Positions 10,446 to 21,855 of a stretch of DNA of 64,000 bases are shown one piece after another (the first letter of the stretch is position 1; the number at the start of each line of letters is the position of its first letter). The notes below the pieces were generated by a model. The model did not search any database. It saw nothing but the letters and a program-made list of their open reading frames with translations, and had not been told where the DNA came from. The DNA is from Gossypium raimondii. Taxonomy: Eukaryota; Streptophyta; Magnoliopsida; Malvales; Malvaceae. The position numbers and the translations under genes are program-made. Location of the stretch: NCBI RefSeq assembly GCF_025698545.1, contig NC_068571.1, positions 45,789,733-45,853,732 of the forward strand. Direction: 5' to 3'.

Positions 10446-13400
10446 TTATAAATTTAGAAGGTTTGAAATTTGATTCCACCCCACAGTCCAAGGGCTCTTA
10501 TCAGCCGGTAATGCAAAATTGAGCTCAAACATCTCCCTTGACATGTTACCACCTTCACTGAACCCTACAAGCTTTGCCACTATCTGAGCACTCTCCTCTA
10601 TGTTTTTGACATCATGCGGATCTGTCCACAGCTTGTTTATGAATTGCATCTTCCTTTGCTTTCCTTCCAGGGGTACATCCCATTTAATGTACAATGCATC
10701 TCTCTCCTCCACACTCAATCGTGATGTCAACCTCTTTGCGAGGAATTCCCTTTCATGCTTCAGGGCTCTAATGCTGCAAGAAAACAGACAAATTCCAAGA
10801 AGGGATAAGCTAACACAATCAACTGAAAGCAACAAGAGATGTGTTGTTGAGAGAGAGAACCTTGATGACAAGGACACTGTGGGCTCATCTCCTACTATAG
10901 CTGGGCTTGCATTTCCAAGTTCTGCAAAATGGTGCTGCATCCAATTTAAGCGCCTAAGCTCCACTTCCATGTATATTTGGTCGGCAGGATCTCCCCTGAA
11001 TAACAAATAAAATTGTGTCCTATGGATGATGGAGACATAGCAGACGTCCCATAACTCCATGATCTGTTGCCTTTGTTCCTTGAAGGTTACATGCCATGGA
11101 ACTTGGGGTTCCTCTGGTTCAATTGCACTCTCATCAACCTCTAAATTGTATCCAGCCGCTTCATTAGCTTCCAGCTCAAGCACCTAAAAAACAAGTAAAA
11201 GAAAAACTAAATGAATTCCCTATAAATGAATAATAACAAAGAATGCAAGGCCCATCATAAAGAAAGGTCATTATTTTACCTGACAAACAAGTAGTTGCTT
11301 CTGGTATTGCAGTTTAGCAACACGCTCTTTCAGCTCAGTTACATATGCTCTTATGCTTCTTACATTCTCTTCAGCTGCATTCTGAAACATCTTCCGCATT
11401 TTCTTCATGTTAACTGAACTTTGACGTCTATATGGAGTGCTTTCCTTTGAAGAGACATCTCCAACCTGTTCACTCCTTGCAGGTGTTCCTTTCTCAGACT
11501 CTGGGAGTGTCTCCTTAGAGACAATGTCATCATCCTCTGGAGGTCTGTTTTCTTCATTATCAGGCTCCATAATTTGCTGAGAGGTTGATAGAGAGGAGCA
11601 TGGAGATTTTATAAAATTTTGCCGGTTTGCAACATTACTTGAAGTTAAAGGAAGCAAACTGTTCTTTATAGACTGATTCTTGGTTTTGGAGGCTGCTTCA
11701 CCGTTGGATTCTTGATTACTGCTTGGAAGAGACATTACCAATTTGTCTATTGACTTCTGAACATTCTCTAATTGCTCCTCAAGGTTAGCTATTGTGCTAC
11801 CTTGTGAATGAAGTTTTGTTATCTCTTCCTTGAGGTTAGCACTGACACTTCTGTTAGGAGCTATAGTAGTTCCAACATCAACCTCCTTTTTAATAGACCT
11901 GACAGCACACATCTCCCTTATTTCTGCCTGCAGCTTGGCAATTGTCTCAGCTGCATCTTGATTACCTAGTCTATGATAAGCCACCTCTTTCTGGAGTACT
12001 TCCAAAGCTCGATTTGCTTCTTCTCCAAGCTGCTCTTGAAGGTGCTCAAGTTTACGAATTTCATGCATAAGTGTGAAAGGGGCAGTTGATGACTGCCTCA
12101 TAGACTGCCTTAGCAATGTTTTCCTTGTTTTATCATTATGGTCTATTTCCTTCCTGTCGAGTTTCGGAGACAACACATCAGAATAAGACAAACACTTCTG
12201 CATTGATGGACGTGGTAACTCAATTGGGTTTGAAGTCTGAATAGTTATATTAAACAAACAAGAAAAAGTTAGTTAAAAATATTCAAAAAGGAAGAGAGAA
12301 AGTAAAGAGAATGAGGAGATATAGAAGGGAACCTGTTGATCATCCTGAAGTTTTCTGCGTAACTCATCCACCTCAGATTGTGCAAGATCTCTTTGGCGCT
12401 TAAGTTCTTCAATTTCCATTTCCATCTATAAAGCAAAAACAGAAAATGTGATTATATTTGGGTTCAGTTTCATTTGCAATATAAAACAATTCCAAATGAA
12501 ACCAACTTGAATCGCTTATTACTTGTTGTATTTTTAAGTCTTTCTCCCTAGATAGATCAGGGGTTCGAAGCTCTGCTTCTAGTCTGGCTACTTCTTTCTG
12601 AAGATGTTTGACTAACTGTTTATCTGAAACAACCTTTCATGCAAAGAGAAAAATGTATTCATGTCAATTCACTTAAAAGTTCATGCATTTGGAAATCCAT
12701 GTCAATCTCATTAAGCAAGAAGGAAAAAGTATGTACCATATTGACTTGCGCATTATTTGTCACTTCCTTTGCCCGGGTGGCAAAGAAGAGAGTATTACGA
12801 GATTGTTCAAAATGACTTAGTGCTGGACTCAAAGTACAAATGATGGCAGTACGTGCATTTCCACCAAGTGAATGCTGCAAAATACGAGTAAGCTTCGAGT
12901 CTCTATACGGTATATGACCACTTCTTTTTCCAACACTGCAAAGAGAAAAAATTTTCATTGACACAAGGGACAAATCAATCATGACTGCAAGACGAAATTG
13001 TTCCTTCAATCTACAGAAGTTCTCTATTAGCATTAATAAACTAGACATTAGCAAAAAGTTCTAATGAGCACCTAGAGTCAAGAGTATCTTTAAGAAGTTG
13101 TAGTTCTGCACAAATTTTGACAATAAGATTAGCTTAAGAGGATGACAATTTGCAGATAATTTTACATAAGTATTGATTTTACAGTTAAGTATAGAACAAG
13201 TAACATTTAGAGACATTAATGTAGTTTCCTTAGATTTTGGCAAAACAAAAAGGTAGTTCAGTCAGATGCAAGAAGGGTTAAAAGGTGGTTGTAGATGACA
13301 ATCAAATATTACAATATGTAACTTTCTTTTTTTTCATTGTTCTTCTCACATGCTTCATAAGAAGCCTCTATTGCAGAGTACACTTAAAAAGTTTTAGAAC

Positions 13401-15102
13401 AGATGAGGGACAAAAGTCAAGAAATATAATGATAGAAGAACAAAAATATGCTAAGATATATTCTGACCTGAGTTTTCTGATTACAGTTGTCAAAGTCATC
13501 AAACTAAGGTTAATATGACAACCTTCCTTCAGCCTTGCACCATCAGCATGAGTTTGTGAAGCTCTTTCACTACCAGCTAGATCCACAAAGTTCTGCAAGT
13601 GTTGATTCAAACAGTTTGCCATCAGGAACAAGAATGTATATATCCTTTTAGGATACTAAAACAAGTGTGGCTGTAAAGCTAATATTTACTAATTTTACTG
13701 GATAAAGTTGGGAAGGGATAAGATCATTCTTACCAGGCTTGCTACAAATGATCTCACACAATCAGAATTTTCACGCAGAGTACTTTGAATTGTCTGTAGT
13801 TTTATCCAAACAAATTTATGAGTTGGGGCATTGAGTATATATTAAGGAACCAACAGAAACCATCATTCATACCAGCCTTATTATTTGGTGTGATCGTGAG
13901 CTAGTATCATTTAAGGCAGTTTCACCAACTTGCCTTTGAGCTACAGAATGGCAGTAAAACAATTAGCCTAGCATTTAGAAGAGAAGGGGAAAAGTTTGTT
14001 ATCTCAAAGCGATTTTCTTTAGTTACCTTCACAAATGCTAATTAAATGTCTTAAATGCTGATCGTTGCTAACTGTTTCTTCCACCAACTTCTCAACCACA
14101 GTGCCTTTCTGCAGAAAGAGATTAAAACTAAAAATTATAGTAAAAGAAAGAGGATGGTGAAAGAATCAAGTGCTTCATTCATTTGAAAGACATTAACTAA
14201 AGAGAGGCCATTACCTCTGGATCATCAAGAAGCTTGAGATTGCGGCCAGATTCTGAATTTAGCAGGTCCCTAACATTCTCATTGTAAATTTCTAATCCTG
14301 AAATTTTAATGGTAAAATCTCTCTCTGGTGTCTGCAACAATTTCAAATAAACAATAAATGAACAACGAAAAATCACAAGTCTCAACCATCTCAATGCAAT
14401 GTTTTATGTTAATGCAACAAGCTACTCGTATAAATGTAAAGCAAATTACAGGTATCAAGAATAATTAGTTCAATCGAGGGAAACTCATCTCACATTCATT
14501 ATATGGTGGTATATGTCATTAACAGCCTTCTCAGTTATTCCTCTCATCGTGTATGTCTTCCCACTGCTGGTTTGGCCATATGCAAATATAGTAGCTGTGC
14601 CAGAAATTACATAATTGAATTGTCTAATAAAGGGAATAAAGGGCTTATGGACAGGCTTCCCAAATGAAATAGTAGAAAAGAGAACACAACTTAGTACCAT
14701 TTATGCCTCCCAAAGCAGACAACGCAACAGTCTTCACTCCTTCGTACACAGTTTCATTTAAGCATGAAGGTCCAAAAACTTTATCTGAGAAAACAAAAAG
14801 AAAAATCTCAACACTAAGTTACCATGAAACATGAACCAACTAAACAAGTTCGTAGGTAAGTTACCAAATATGAAAGGAGGAGGCTGAGATGTGCGTTCTT
14901 GAGAAGGATGCTTAGAAACAATGGTGTAGTCATCTTTGCAATCCCATGCTACTTGATCTTTGGCCAGTTGCTCCCTTTTACTCAATGGTCTCAACCTTAC
15001 AGTAACTACAATCTTCTCTTCCTTTGATTTTGGGCCTCCAGGAGTTGTTACTGGTGTCCTGTCTATCTTCCTGGCCGGGGTTCCTGGAGTTCTGACTGTC
15101 AT
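10446..15102 (-). CDS. NACK-type kinesin-7 (HINKEL/TETRASPORE family)
   Basis: Fourteen exons (15102-14865, 14784-14698, 14594-14494, 14331-14215, 14108-14027, 13940-13873, 13793-13734, 13592-13468, 12935-12737, 12633-12523, 12425-12333, 12236-11280, 11183-10861, 10773-10446) join in frame to 962 aa. The N-terminal motor carries the P-loop GQTSSGKT (115-122), switch I NDTSSRSH (219-226) and switch II DLAGSE (255-260). Coiled-coil segments follow, then the NACK-specific C-terminal domain (about 790-955, DUF3490 type) ending in [14 protein letters not shown] kinesins move the NPK1-type MAPKKK to the phragmoplast midzone and are needed for cell-plate expansion; TETRASPORE acts in male meiotic cytokinesis. 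Motor details ([35 protein letters not shown]) lean towards NACK2/TETRASPORE over NACK1/HINKEL, but I cannot settle that without a tree. Length fits the family (about 940-975 aa) and no lesion is seen. Confidence 0.95.
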
Positions 15103-15983
15103 TTTTTTCCCTTAATTCCTTCGTGCCTTTGGAAATTAGAAAGACAAAATGTAATGCCGTCAGAACCCTCTCACCTCCCGAGCCGAAGGAAATCGACTGA
15201 AATTTTAACTGTGAAATGAATTAGTAGAAACAATTAGCATATTATGAACATATATATTTTATGTATACAAGGTCAACAATTTAAGAACATTTATGAAATT
15301 ATGGAATTACTATTTAATCCAAATTCCAAAGATTAGATGTTAAAGAAGCTGAAGAAAAAAAATTACTCCTGAAATTTATCAAGCCTTCATAGTTTATATA
15401 AATCAGTTGAAAAAATTAAACAAAAAGGAAATAATACGAAAATTAAAGAGGTGGAAAAGCCAAATCTAACTTTTATTCATATTAAAATCCTAGAAACAAA
15501 AATCAACTAAATCCCAAAGGTAAAATTTGAATTTTCTCTAGCGAATTGAATTTTTTTTAAATCTCTAGGAATCACACATTTTCTAGCATAAAGTTTCCTT
15601 CAATTATCAGAAAATGAAGCATTTTCTGATATTTTGAACTTAATTCAGTACTGAATATCAAATTAATTTCATAAAAGGAAAGTTCACTTCCCTCAATTAT
15701 TTTCCATATTCAACTTAAATCTTACCAAAAAAAAACGAAAAAACAGAAAATTTGTTTCTAAAAAAGATCACAATCACATACTTACTCAAATTTCTGGATC
15801 TAATCAAAAGATTATTTGAGACTTCCAACCACATAAAGAAAAGTTGAAGAAGAAGAGAGAGAGAGAGCGAGTTTAGGTTTGGAGAAGAGAGAACTTTAGA
15901 AAACTTTGTCTAATGGAAAAAATGAAAAGCCATTGAAGTGAGAGAGATGGGGGAGTGACCAATAGATTTGAAATTTAGAGCCT
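15103..15983 (-). promoter_or_regulatory. Kinesin 5' UTR/proximal upstream region
   Basis: AT-rich leader and upstream DNA. A purine run, GAGAGAGAGAG, near 15855-15875 could belong to a 5' UTR exon or core promoter when read in gene orientation (CT-rich). The transcription start cannot be placed from sequence alone. No competing gene is seen. Confidence 0.4.
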
Positions 15984-16106
15984 AACGGGTAGTTCATTTT
16001 CTCAACTATTCTTTTTTTAATTTCTCGCGAGATAATCTTCTTTTTATCGTGTGAGAACTGAGAGAAACGGACCTGCTTTTCTTTCATTTCTAATCTTAAT
16101 AAACGG
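15984..16106. promoter_or_regulatory. Cluster of AACGG (MSA-core) motifs and TCTCGCGAGA palindrome
   Basis: Three AACGG cores lie at 15984-15988, 16066-16070 and 16102-16106. The first, in context CCTAACGGGTA, fits the mitosis-specific activator consensus YCYAACGGYYA at all but one position. MSA elements are bound by three-repeat MYB3R factors and drive G2/M expression, including of NACK genes, which matches this kinesin. The perfect palindrome TCTCGCGAGA is at 16023-16032. The motifs are seen; the function is inferred from the gene class. Confidence 0.55.
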
Positions 16107-16427
16107 TTTTTAAATTTAGGGTAAATTACACTAACAGTCACTCAACTTTGGGATAGATGACAAAACAGTCACTCAAGTTTCAATTCAATCATTCAACTTT
16201 TAAAAAATAACAAAACAGTCCCCACTAACCATTTTCCGTTACGTCTGTAACGGAACTATCGTTTTCCGTTATTGACGTAACAGAAATGCCATTTTCCATC
16301 CCTCTCTCATCCCCCTCCCTCTTCCCCACCATCCCCCCTATCACAAGTCCCTCTACTTTTTTGCAGACCTCTCCACCATGTTGATAGCCAAAACAACTGT
16401 ATCCTGCTTTCAAATTTTTAAAATTAA

Positions 16428-16430
<3 letters not shown>

Positions 16431-16460
<30 letters not shown>
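16431..16460. repeat. (TA)n microsatellite
   Basis: Fifteen TA units inside the Mutator-like element, near the inner edge of the left arm. Confidence 0.95.
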
Positions 16461-16463
<3 letters not shown>

Positions 16464-16679
16464 ACTGTCCTAGCTCCACAAGAAGGTACCCGTGAACTAT
16501 TTTTACATGTCATTTAAAGGTTGCTTTTGTTGAAGCTCATCAACCCACTGAGGCTTCTTAGGAGAAGCTTTACCATGCTCAGAAGAATTCCAGTATCACA
16601 ATGAGAAATGGTGAGCACCGTATGTTGGAGTTTCGTATAATATAACCTAAACTTGTTCAGACAAAGAGCCATGGATTAA

Positions 16680-17153
16680 TCACCATTGACAAATACAACT
16701 CAAATGATAAACCAAACAGTAGAAGCAATCTGAATTTCGTACATGGACATCGCATTGAGACACTATTTCCTTCTTCCAATGAAGATGATGCAATTTAGGA
16801 ACCCAATGAATCCCCTTGGCTTGAAGACGAAAAGATTCATAGGCCAGCTTAATCCAGTAATTACTTTCCATAGATACCTGTCTACACTGGCCTAAAAACC
16901 CATTAAATTTAAGGCATCCACAGCTCCATTGTCCATAGCATTCACAAACTCCATCTACACCGTGAGTGCAGGTTTTTCTCAGATCATCCTCTTCTACTCC
17001 ATTTTGACCATAGTTAACACAAGCTCCATACTGACCCAACAAAGAAAATTTTGATTTATCTTGAAGAGATACATGCATATTTCCATTGATAGAATGGAGG
17101 ATCTCCTGTTTACAAGGAAAAAAAAATCCAAACATTTTGAAATGAACTCCCAA
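16680..17153 (-). other. Unrecognised 157-codon frame inside the Mutator-like element
   Basis: An open frame with a Cys-rich middle (CVNYGQNG, CTHGVDGVCECYGQWSCGC) and an aromatic/His-rich tail (HWVPKLHHLHWKKE). It matches no family I know. It contains no transposase motif. It may be part of a host gene fragment captured by the element, as Pack-MULEs do, or chance. Expression and homology are not shown by the sequence. Confidence 0.3.
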
Positions 17154-17789
17154 TAATTAAAACCATGCCCAAATGTCAAACAAGTTCAGCAAGATTACTG
17201 GTCCAGAACACAATAATAAATTTCTTTAATTTGGAAGTACCGTTTATCCTAAGCAATTATAATCATACATAAACTTCTAAAAAAATGGGAAAAAAGTACT
17301 TTACCTAAGCTTTACAAACTCAGCGAGAAATAACTTCAAAAACACAACTAATATTCATTTCTTAAAATGTCTAAATGACATTTTCCCTAAGCAATTTCAA
17401 TTCATAAAAACTGTTATAGAAAATGAAAATCAGAATTAGTGCATTACCTGGAGGCAAGATTGCAAATTCGAAGAAGACTCCCGATTGGAATAGGGGGAAG
17501 AGGGGGAGAGGGCAATGGTGGAGAGGTCTGCAAAAAAGTAATGGGACTTGTGATAGGATGGTGGGGAAGAGGGAGGAGGATGGAAAATGACATTTCTGTT
17601 AAGTCAATAATGGAAAATGGTTAGTAGTGACTGTTTTGTTATTTTTTGAAAGTTCGGTAACTGAATTGAAACCTGAGTGACTGTTTTGTCAGCTACCCAA
17701 AAGTTGAGTGACTGTTGGTGTAATTTACCCTTAAATTTAATACTTAACAATAATTATTCTGTTGACGTCATTGGAGTAAAAACTTATAA

Positions 17790-18344
17790 GGTAAATTGCA
17801 ACTAAGGTTACTAAATTATTAATAAATTTATATTTTGGTCACTTAATTTCAAAAAGTTACAAAATAGTTAGTAGACTATTTGAAAATTTTCATTTAAGTC
17901 ACAAGATTGTTAAAATCGTTATTGTCTGGCCTTCTTCATTCGTACCACCTCCTGCACCAATTAAAAGCTCTTTTTTTCCATTATATTTTATAATTTAGTT
18001 ATTTTTCATGAAATAGCTTTGAATCTCACGAATATGTGAACCAAAATGCAAAGAACCTTTATTTTTTGATATTCGACATTGATCGTCAGGTCGACTTGGA
18101 TCTAAAGTACGTTCTTCTACTTGCCGATGGGTATTGATCCACTATATCAATCATAAAATTGTCGCTTAGAGCTCACTAGCCTAACTTAAAAAAAATAATA
18201 ACATCCCGATGACTTAAATAAAAACTTTTGAATTATTCAGTAATCATTTTGTAATTTTTTGAAGTTAAGTGATCAAAACGTAAACTTATTAATAGTATAG
18301 TGACATAAATTTATTAATAGTTCAGTGATAGATGATGTAGTTTA
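17790..18344. mobile_element. Small TIR element (GGTAAATTGCAAC family)
   Basis: The left end GGTAAATTGCAACTAAGG and the right end in reverse (GGTAAACTACATCATCTA) continue as matching arms for over 100 bp (ACTAAATTATTAATAAATTTA versus ACTGAACTATTAATAAATTTA, then GTCACTTAATTTCAAAAAGT). Flanks AAAACTTAT and AAACTTTTAT are an imperfect duplication. No ORF. Confidence 0.6.
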
Positions 18345-18509
18345 CCGAAACTTTTATAAGGTACGCTGACGATTTTTTTGTTGTTGTTATTTATATTATT
18401 ATTTAAACTCCTGATTAAGTTGATATCACGAATTAATCAGGTATAAATCTAGGTAAGAAAATTACAAAAATGACTTTTTGGATTTAAAATAAATTACTAG
18501 ACCATACCT

Positions 18510-18783
18510 CTTGTGGAGTCTTTTTCTCAATGGCAACGGATAGAGATCAGTTGATCAAAAAACATGCAATAGAGGCTGCTTCGGCCCAAAATGACTTTGG
18601 TAAGTTGGCATTTGAAAACATACATCGAACATTCTCCATGATCGTTCTGTTCATTCATTCTGCAACGCCGTTTTGCTATGAAGTATGATGAACTGTCAAG
18701 TGTCTCACGATCCCTTCTGACTTGCACAGTTTATTAAACTCATCAAAACAAAACTCTAAGTCATTGTCTGTGCGGAGGTACTT
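18510..18783 (-). pseudogene. Ty1/copia integrase fragment, 3' part
   Basis: On the minus strand this reads KYLRTDNDLEF, then CKSEGIVRHLTVHHT, NGVAE, MNRTIMENVRCM and PKSFWAEAAS, the core and C-terminal side of a copia integrase. It contains stop codons and frameshift-like damage. It is the continuation of the 21443-21781 frame, from which it is separated by the solo LTR at 18784-21422. Reverse transcriptase and RNase H are absent further left, so the element is truncated there. Confidence 0.85.
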
Positions 18784-21422
18784 TGTAACACCCCTTACCC
18801 GAGACTGTTTCCGGAGTCGAGCATGATGCGTTATCTAACTTAACTTATTAGTTCGGAGCATAAAAATTTACTTTTAGAATTAATTTCACTATTCACGACA
18901 AAACTGTCCACCTGCGCGATTATCACTAATTTAATTATAACTCGAGTTACGAAACTCAAAATTTAAATCCGTAAATTTTCCCTAAAACTATACTCATATA
19001 TATTCTTACCATAAAATTTTTAGAATTTTTGGTTTAGCCAATTAGTACAATTTATTCATTTAAGACTCCCCTATTTCACTGTCTGACGGTTCTGACCACC
19101 ACTCACTAAAAATCAATTATCACAATATACAAATTTCATATGGTGTTTCTGCTTGTTTCTATAGAAATAGACTCACTAAGGAATCTATACATATAAATTA
19201 TGACTCATAATTATTTCTTTACAATTTTAATGAATTTCTAAAGTCGAACAGAAGACTTTAAAACCATTCTAACCCTATTTTACTAAAATTCAAATATCTC
19301 AAAATATAAAATTCCTTTGCCTACAACGTTTCTTTCATGTAAAATAGACTTGATAAGATTTAATCCTATATATCATTCACTCTCTAATTCCATTTCTACT
19401 ATTTTGGTGATTTTTCAAATTCACGTCACTGCTGCTGTCCCAAAAACTACTTCTTTGCAATTTTTTTACTTTTTATAGTTTCTTTGTTTTCATTACCATT
19501 TAATACATAACACCAAAACATATTCTTTATTGACCATTTCAATAGCTAATCTTTAGCCATATCATATGAACATACTCAAAATGAATAAGTCTCTATACAT
19601 GTCATAACTTTAAATGTTTTGAAATCACATAATACCGAAATGTCCGTTGATAGTGTGATACGAGGCTCCGACGATCCCCAATTCGAGCAAGCTCAAAACA
19701 CTATAAAACAAAGGAAAGGAAGAAAGGTGTAAGCTACTAATAGCTTAGTAAGTTACATGTAAACAATAAGTACTCATTTAATAATTAACATTTTTAACAT
19801 TTAACTAATCAATACATTTCTTAGCAATTTCAATCACTTACACATGCACAATCTTACCAATTCACTTGCACATACATTTATACACTTAACATTTATCACA
19901 TATGCTCATTCTTTCAAATGTACCTGCATACACACTTCATTTCATGTTCACTTTAACTCATTATTAATCCCGTTGAACACTCGGAATATACACGAATATG
20001 TAGAGAATTAGCACATAAGTGCCACACTGATATGTAGCCGAAGCTACCACTAATATGTAGTCGTAGCTACCACTGAAATGTAGCCGAAGCTACCACTGAT
20101 CAATAACACTGGAAATGTCCACGGGCCTGCTCATACAAGCTGTCAGGTGTCTGTAACACATGCTAGATCACCCAGCACCCGAGACTCACTGTAACACTGT
20201 AACACTAGTCTCTAGTGACATGTCACTTATATCCACTTCTATTCCTAAGTTCAACCGGGAATTTACACTTAACACTTTATTTTAAACACTTTATCACTTG
20301 AATAATTCATTAACAATTTTCCTTCCACATTCAATATTAATTCACATATCAAATATAATTCACAATTTATAAAAATATATTGCTATTATTTACACGTAAC
20401 TTACCTCGGATGCAAAACGACTATTTTCGTAAATTAGTCAATAACCTTCTCTTTTCCCCAATCATTTCCACTATTTCTTCTTTCTTGATCTATATTAACA
20501 CAATTTAATATATTTTATCAACATTCCATTCAAATACAATTTATACACAATATTTTGAAAAATTTACATTTTCCCATAACTTTTCAAAATTACACTTTCG
20601 TCCCAAAGCTCGTAAAAATAAAATTCACTAAATTTCTTAAATTTCAAACCTCACTAAATCATATTTCATGCTCATATCAGCCCTCAATTTCACAAAATCA
20701 CAACTTTATGCACACTTTACTATCTTTCACAATTTAGTCCTTTTTCAACTTTTTTATCGAAATTTATCTAGTAAAACTCGTAATTAACACTTCAAACATT
20801 CATTATCTAACATCACTTATCAAATTACAACTATATCAAGAATGGGTCAATTTTTAAACTTTAATTCCATTTAAAATAAATGGTAGAAACATGAAATTCA
20901 AGCCTCAATAAGCATAAAAATACGAAAATAATTAAAAACGGGGCAAGAAATCACTTACAATTGAGCTTAGAAAAATCAAGAACCCTAACTATGGTAACAT
21001 GGAATTTTTGGCAGCAAGCTCCGATTTTGAAGAAGATGAACACTTATTTTCATCTTATTTTGTCTTTTATTCAATTTTGACAAAAATGCCCTTGACCCAT
21101 TTACTTAGATATCTTTTCTAGAATTACCCTTATGTGTCCATAACACTAATTTATGGTCTATTTGCCATATAAACACTTCCAATTTCATGCAATAATTCAA
21201 TTAAGTCATTTAATCACTAATTAGATACACTTTGCATTTTTTTCTCAATTTAGTCCTAAAAATTCAATTAGGCACTAAATCATTAAAATTTCCTATCCAT
21301 ATTTTCACACAATATTTCAATCAATTGATAATTAATAAAAATTTATAAAATTAAACTATTTCACTTCGAATTTGTGGTTACGAAACCACTATTTCGATTA
21401 GGCCCTATTTTGGGCTATCACA
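18784..21422 (+). mobile_element. Solo LTR (TGTAACACCCC family), 5-bp TSD TACTT
   Basis: The sequence starts TGTAACACCCC, ends GGGCTATCACA and has no internal coding region. A perfect 5-bp duplication, TACTT, flanks it at 18779-18783 and 21423-21427, as expected of an LTR-retrotransposon insertion. Its first 250 bp and last 100 bp align well with the reversed LTR at 34090-35958. Around 19990-20110 it carries three to four copies of an imperfect repeat (ATGTAGCCGAAGCTACCACT). It has inserted in the integrase region of a copia element. Confidence 0.88.
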
Positions 21423-21442
21423 TACTTTATTTGTTTTCCCAT

Positions 21443-21781
21443 CTATTTTTCAATCATAGTTTTCCAAAACTTAAATGTGAAAAACACATCACTTTTCTGC
21501 TTCAGGAAGAATGCCCATACTTTTTTGGAAAAATCATCAATATAAGTTAGCAAGTAATTAGCTCCACCTCTTGAAGGCACTCTGAATGGCCCCCACAGAT
21601 CAGAATGAATATACTCCAACGTTCCCTTCGTGTTATGGATTCCTCTGGTGAATCGAACTCTCTTTTGCTTCTCAAAAACGCAGTGCTCACAGAACTTCAG
21701 TTTGCAAATTCCTTGCCCATCAAGAAGTTCTCTTTTACTCAACTCTATCATGTCATTCTCACTCATATGCCTTAGGTGCAT
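21443..21781 (-). pseudogene. Ty1/copia GAG-pre-integrase and integrase N-part
   Basis: A 112-codon frame contains the GAG-pre-integrase box (MHLRHMSENDMIELSKR), a zinc-binding HHCC part (CKLKFCEHCVFEK) and the start of the integrase core (IHSDLWGPFRVPSRGG, YLLTYIDDFSKKVW). The upstream frame stops at 21856 and the downstream frame is cut by the solo LTR, so the polyprotein is broken at least twice. Confidence 0.88.
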
Positions 21782-21855
21782 ATGCCAAAGTTTAGTAATA
21801 TATTATCTAACAAGGAAGAGGAAGCGGCAGTTGCATCACCAGTAACAGTAGAATC

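Larger units (their letters stand above)
16119..17730. mobile_element. Non-autonomous Mutator-like element with 9-bp TSD
   Basis: Terminal inverted repeats begin GGGTAAATTACAC (left, 16119) and end GTGTAATTTACCC (right, 17730). They pair over about 261 bp on the left (to 16379) and 217 bp on the right (from 17514). A perfect 9-bp target duplication, TTAAATTTA, flanks the element at 16110-16118 and 17731-17739, which is the Mutator-superfamily signature. The left arm has about 30 extra bp with CCGTTACG...GTAACGG. No transposase is present. The internal 1.1 kb holds a TA microsatellite (16431-16460) and a possible captured fragment (16680-17153). The element sits directly beside the kinesin promoter. 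Confidence 0.88.
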
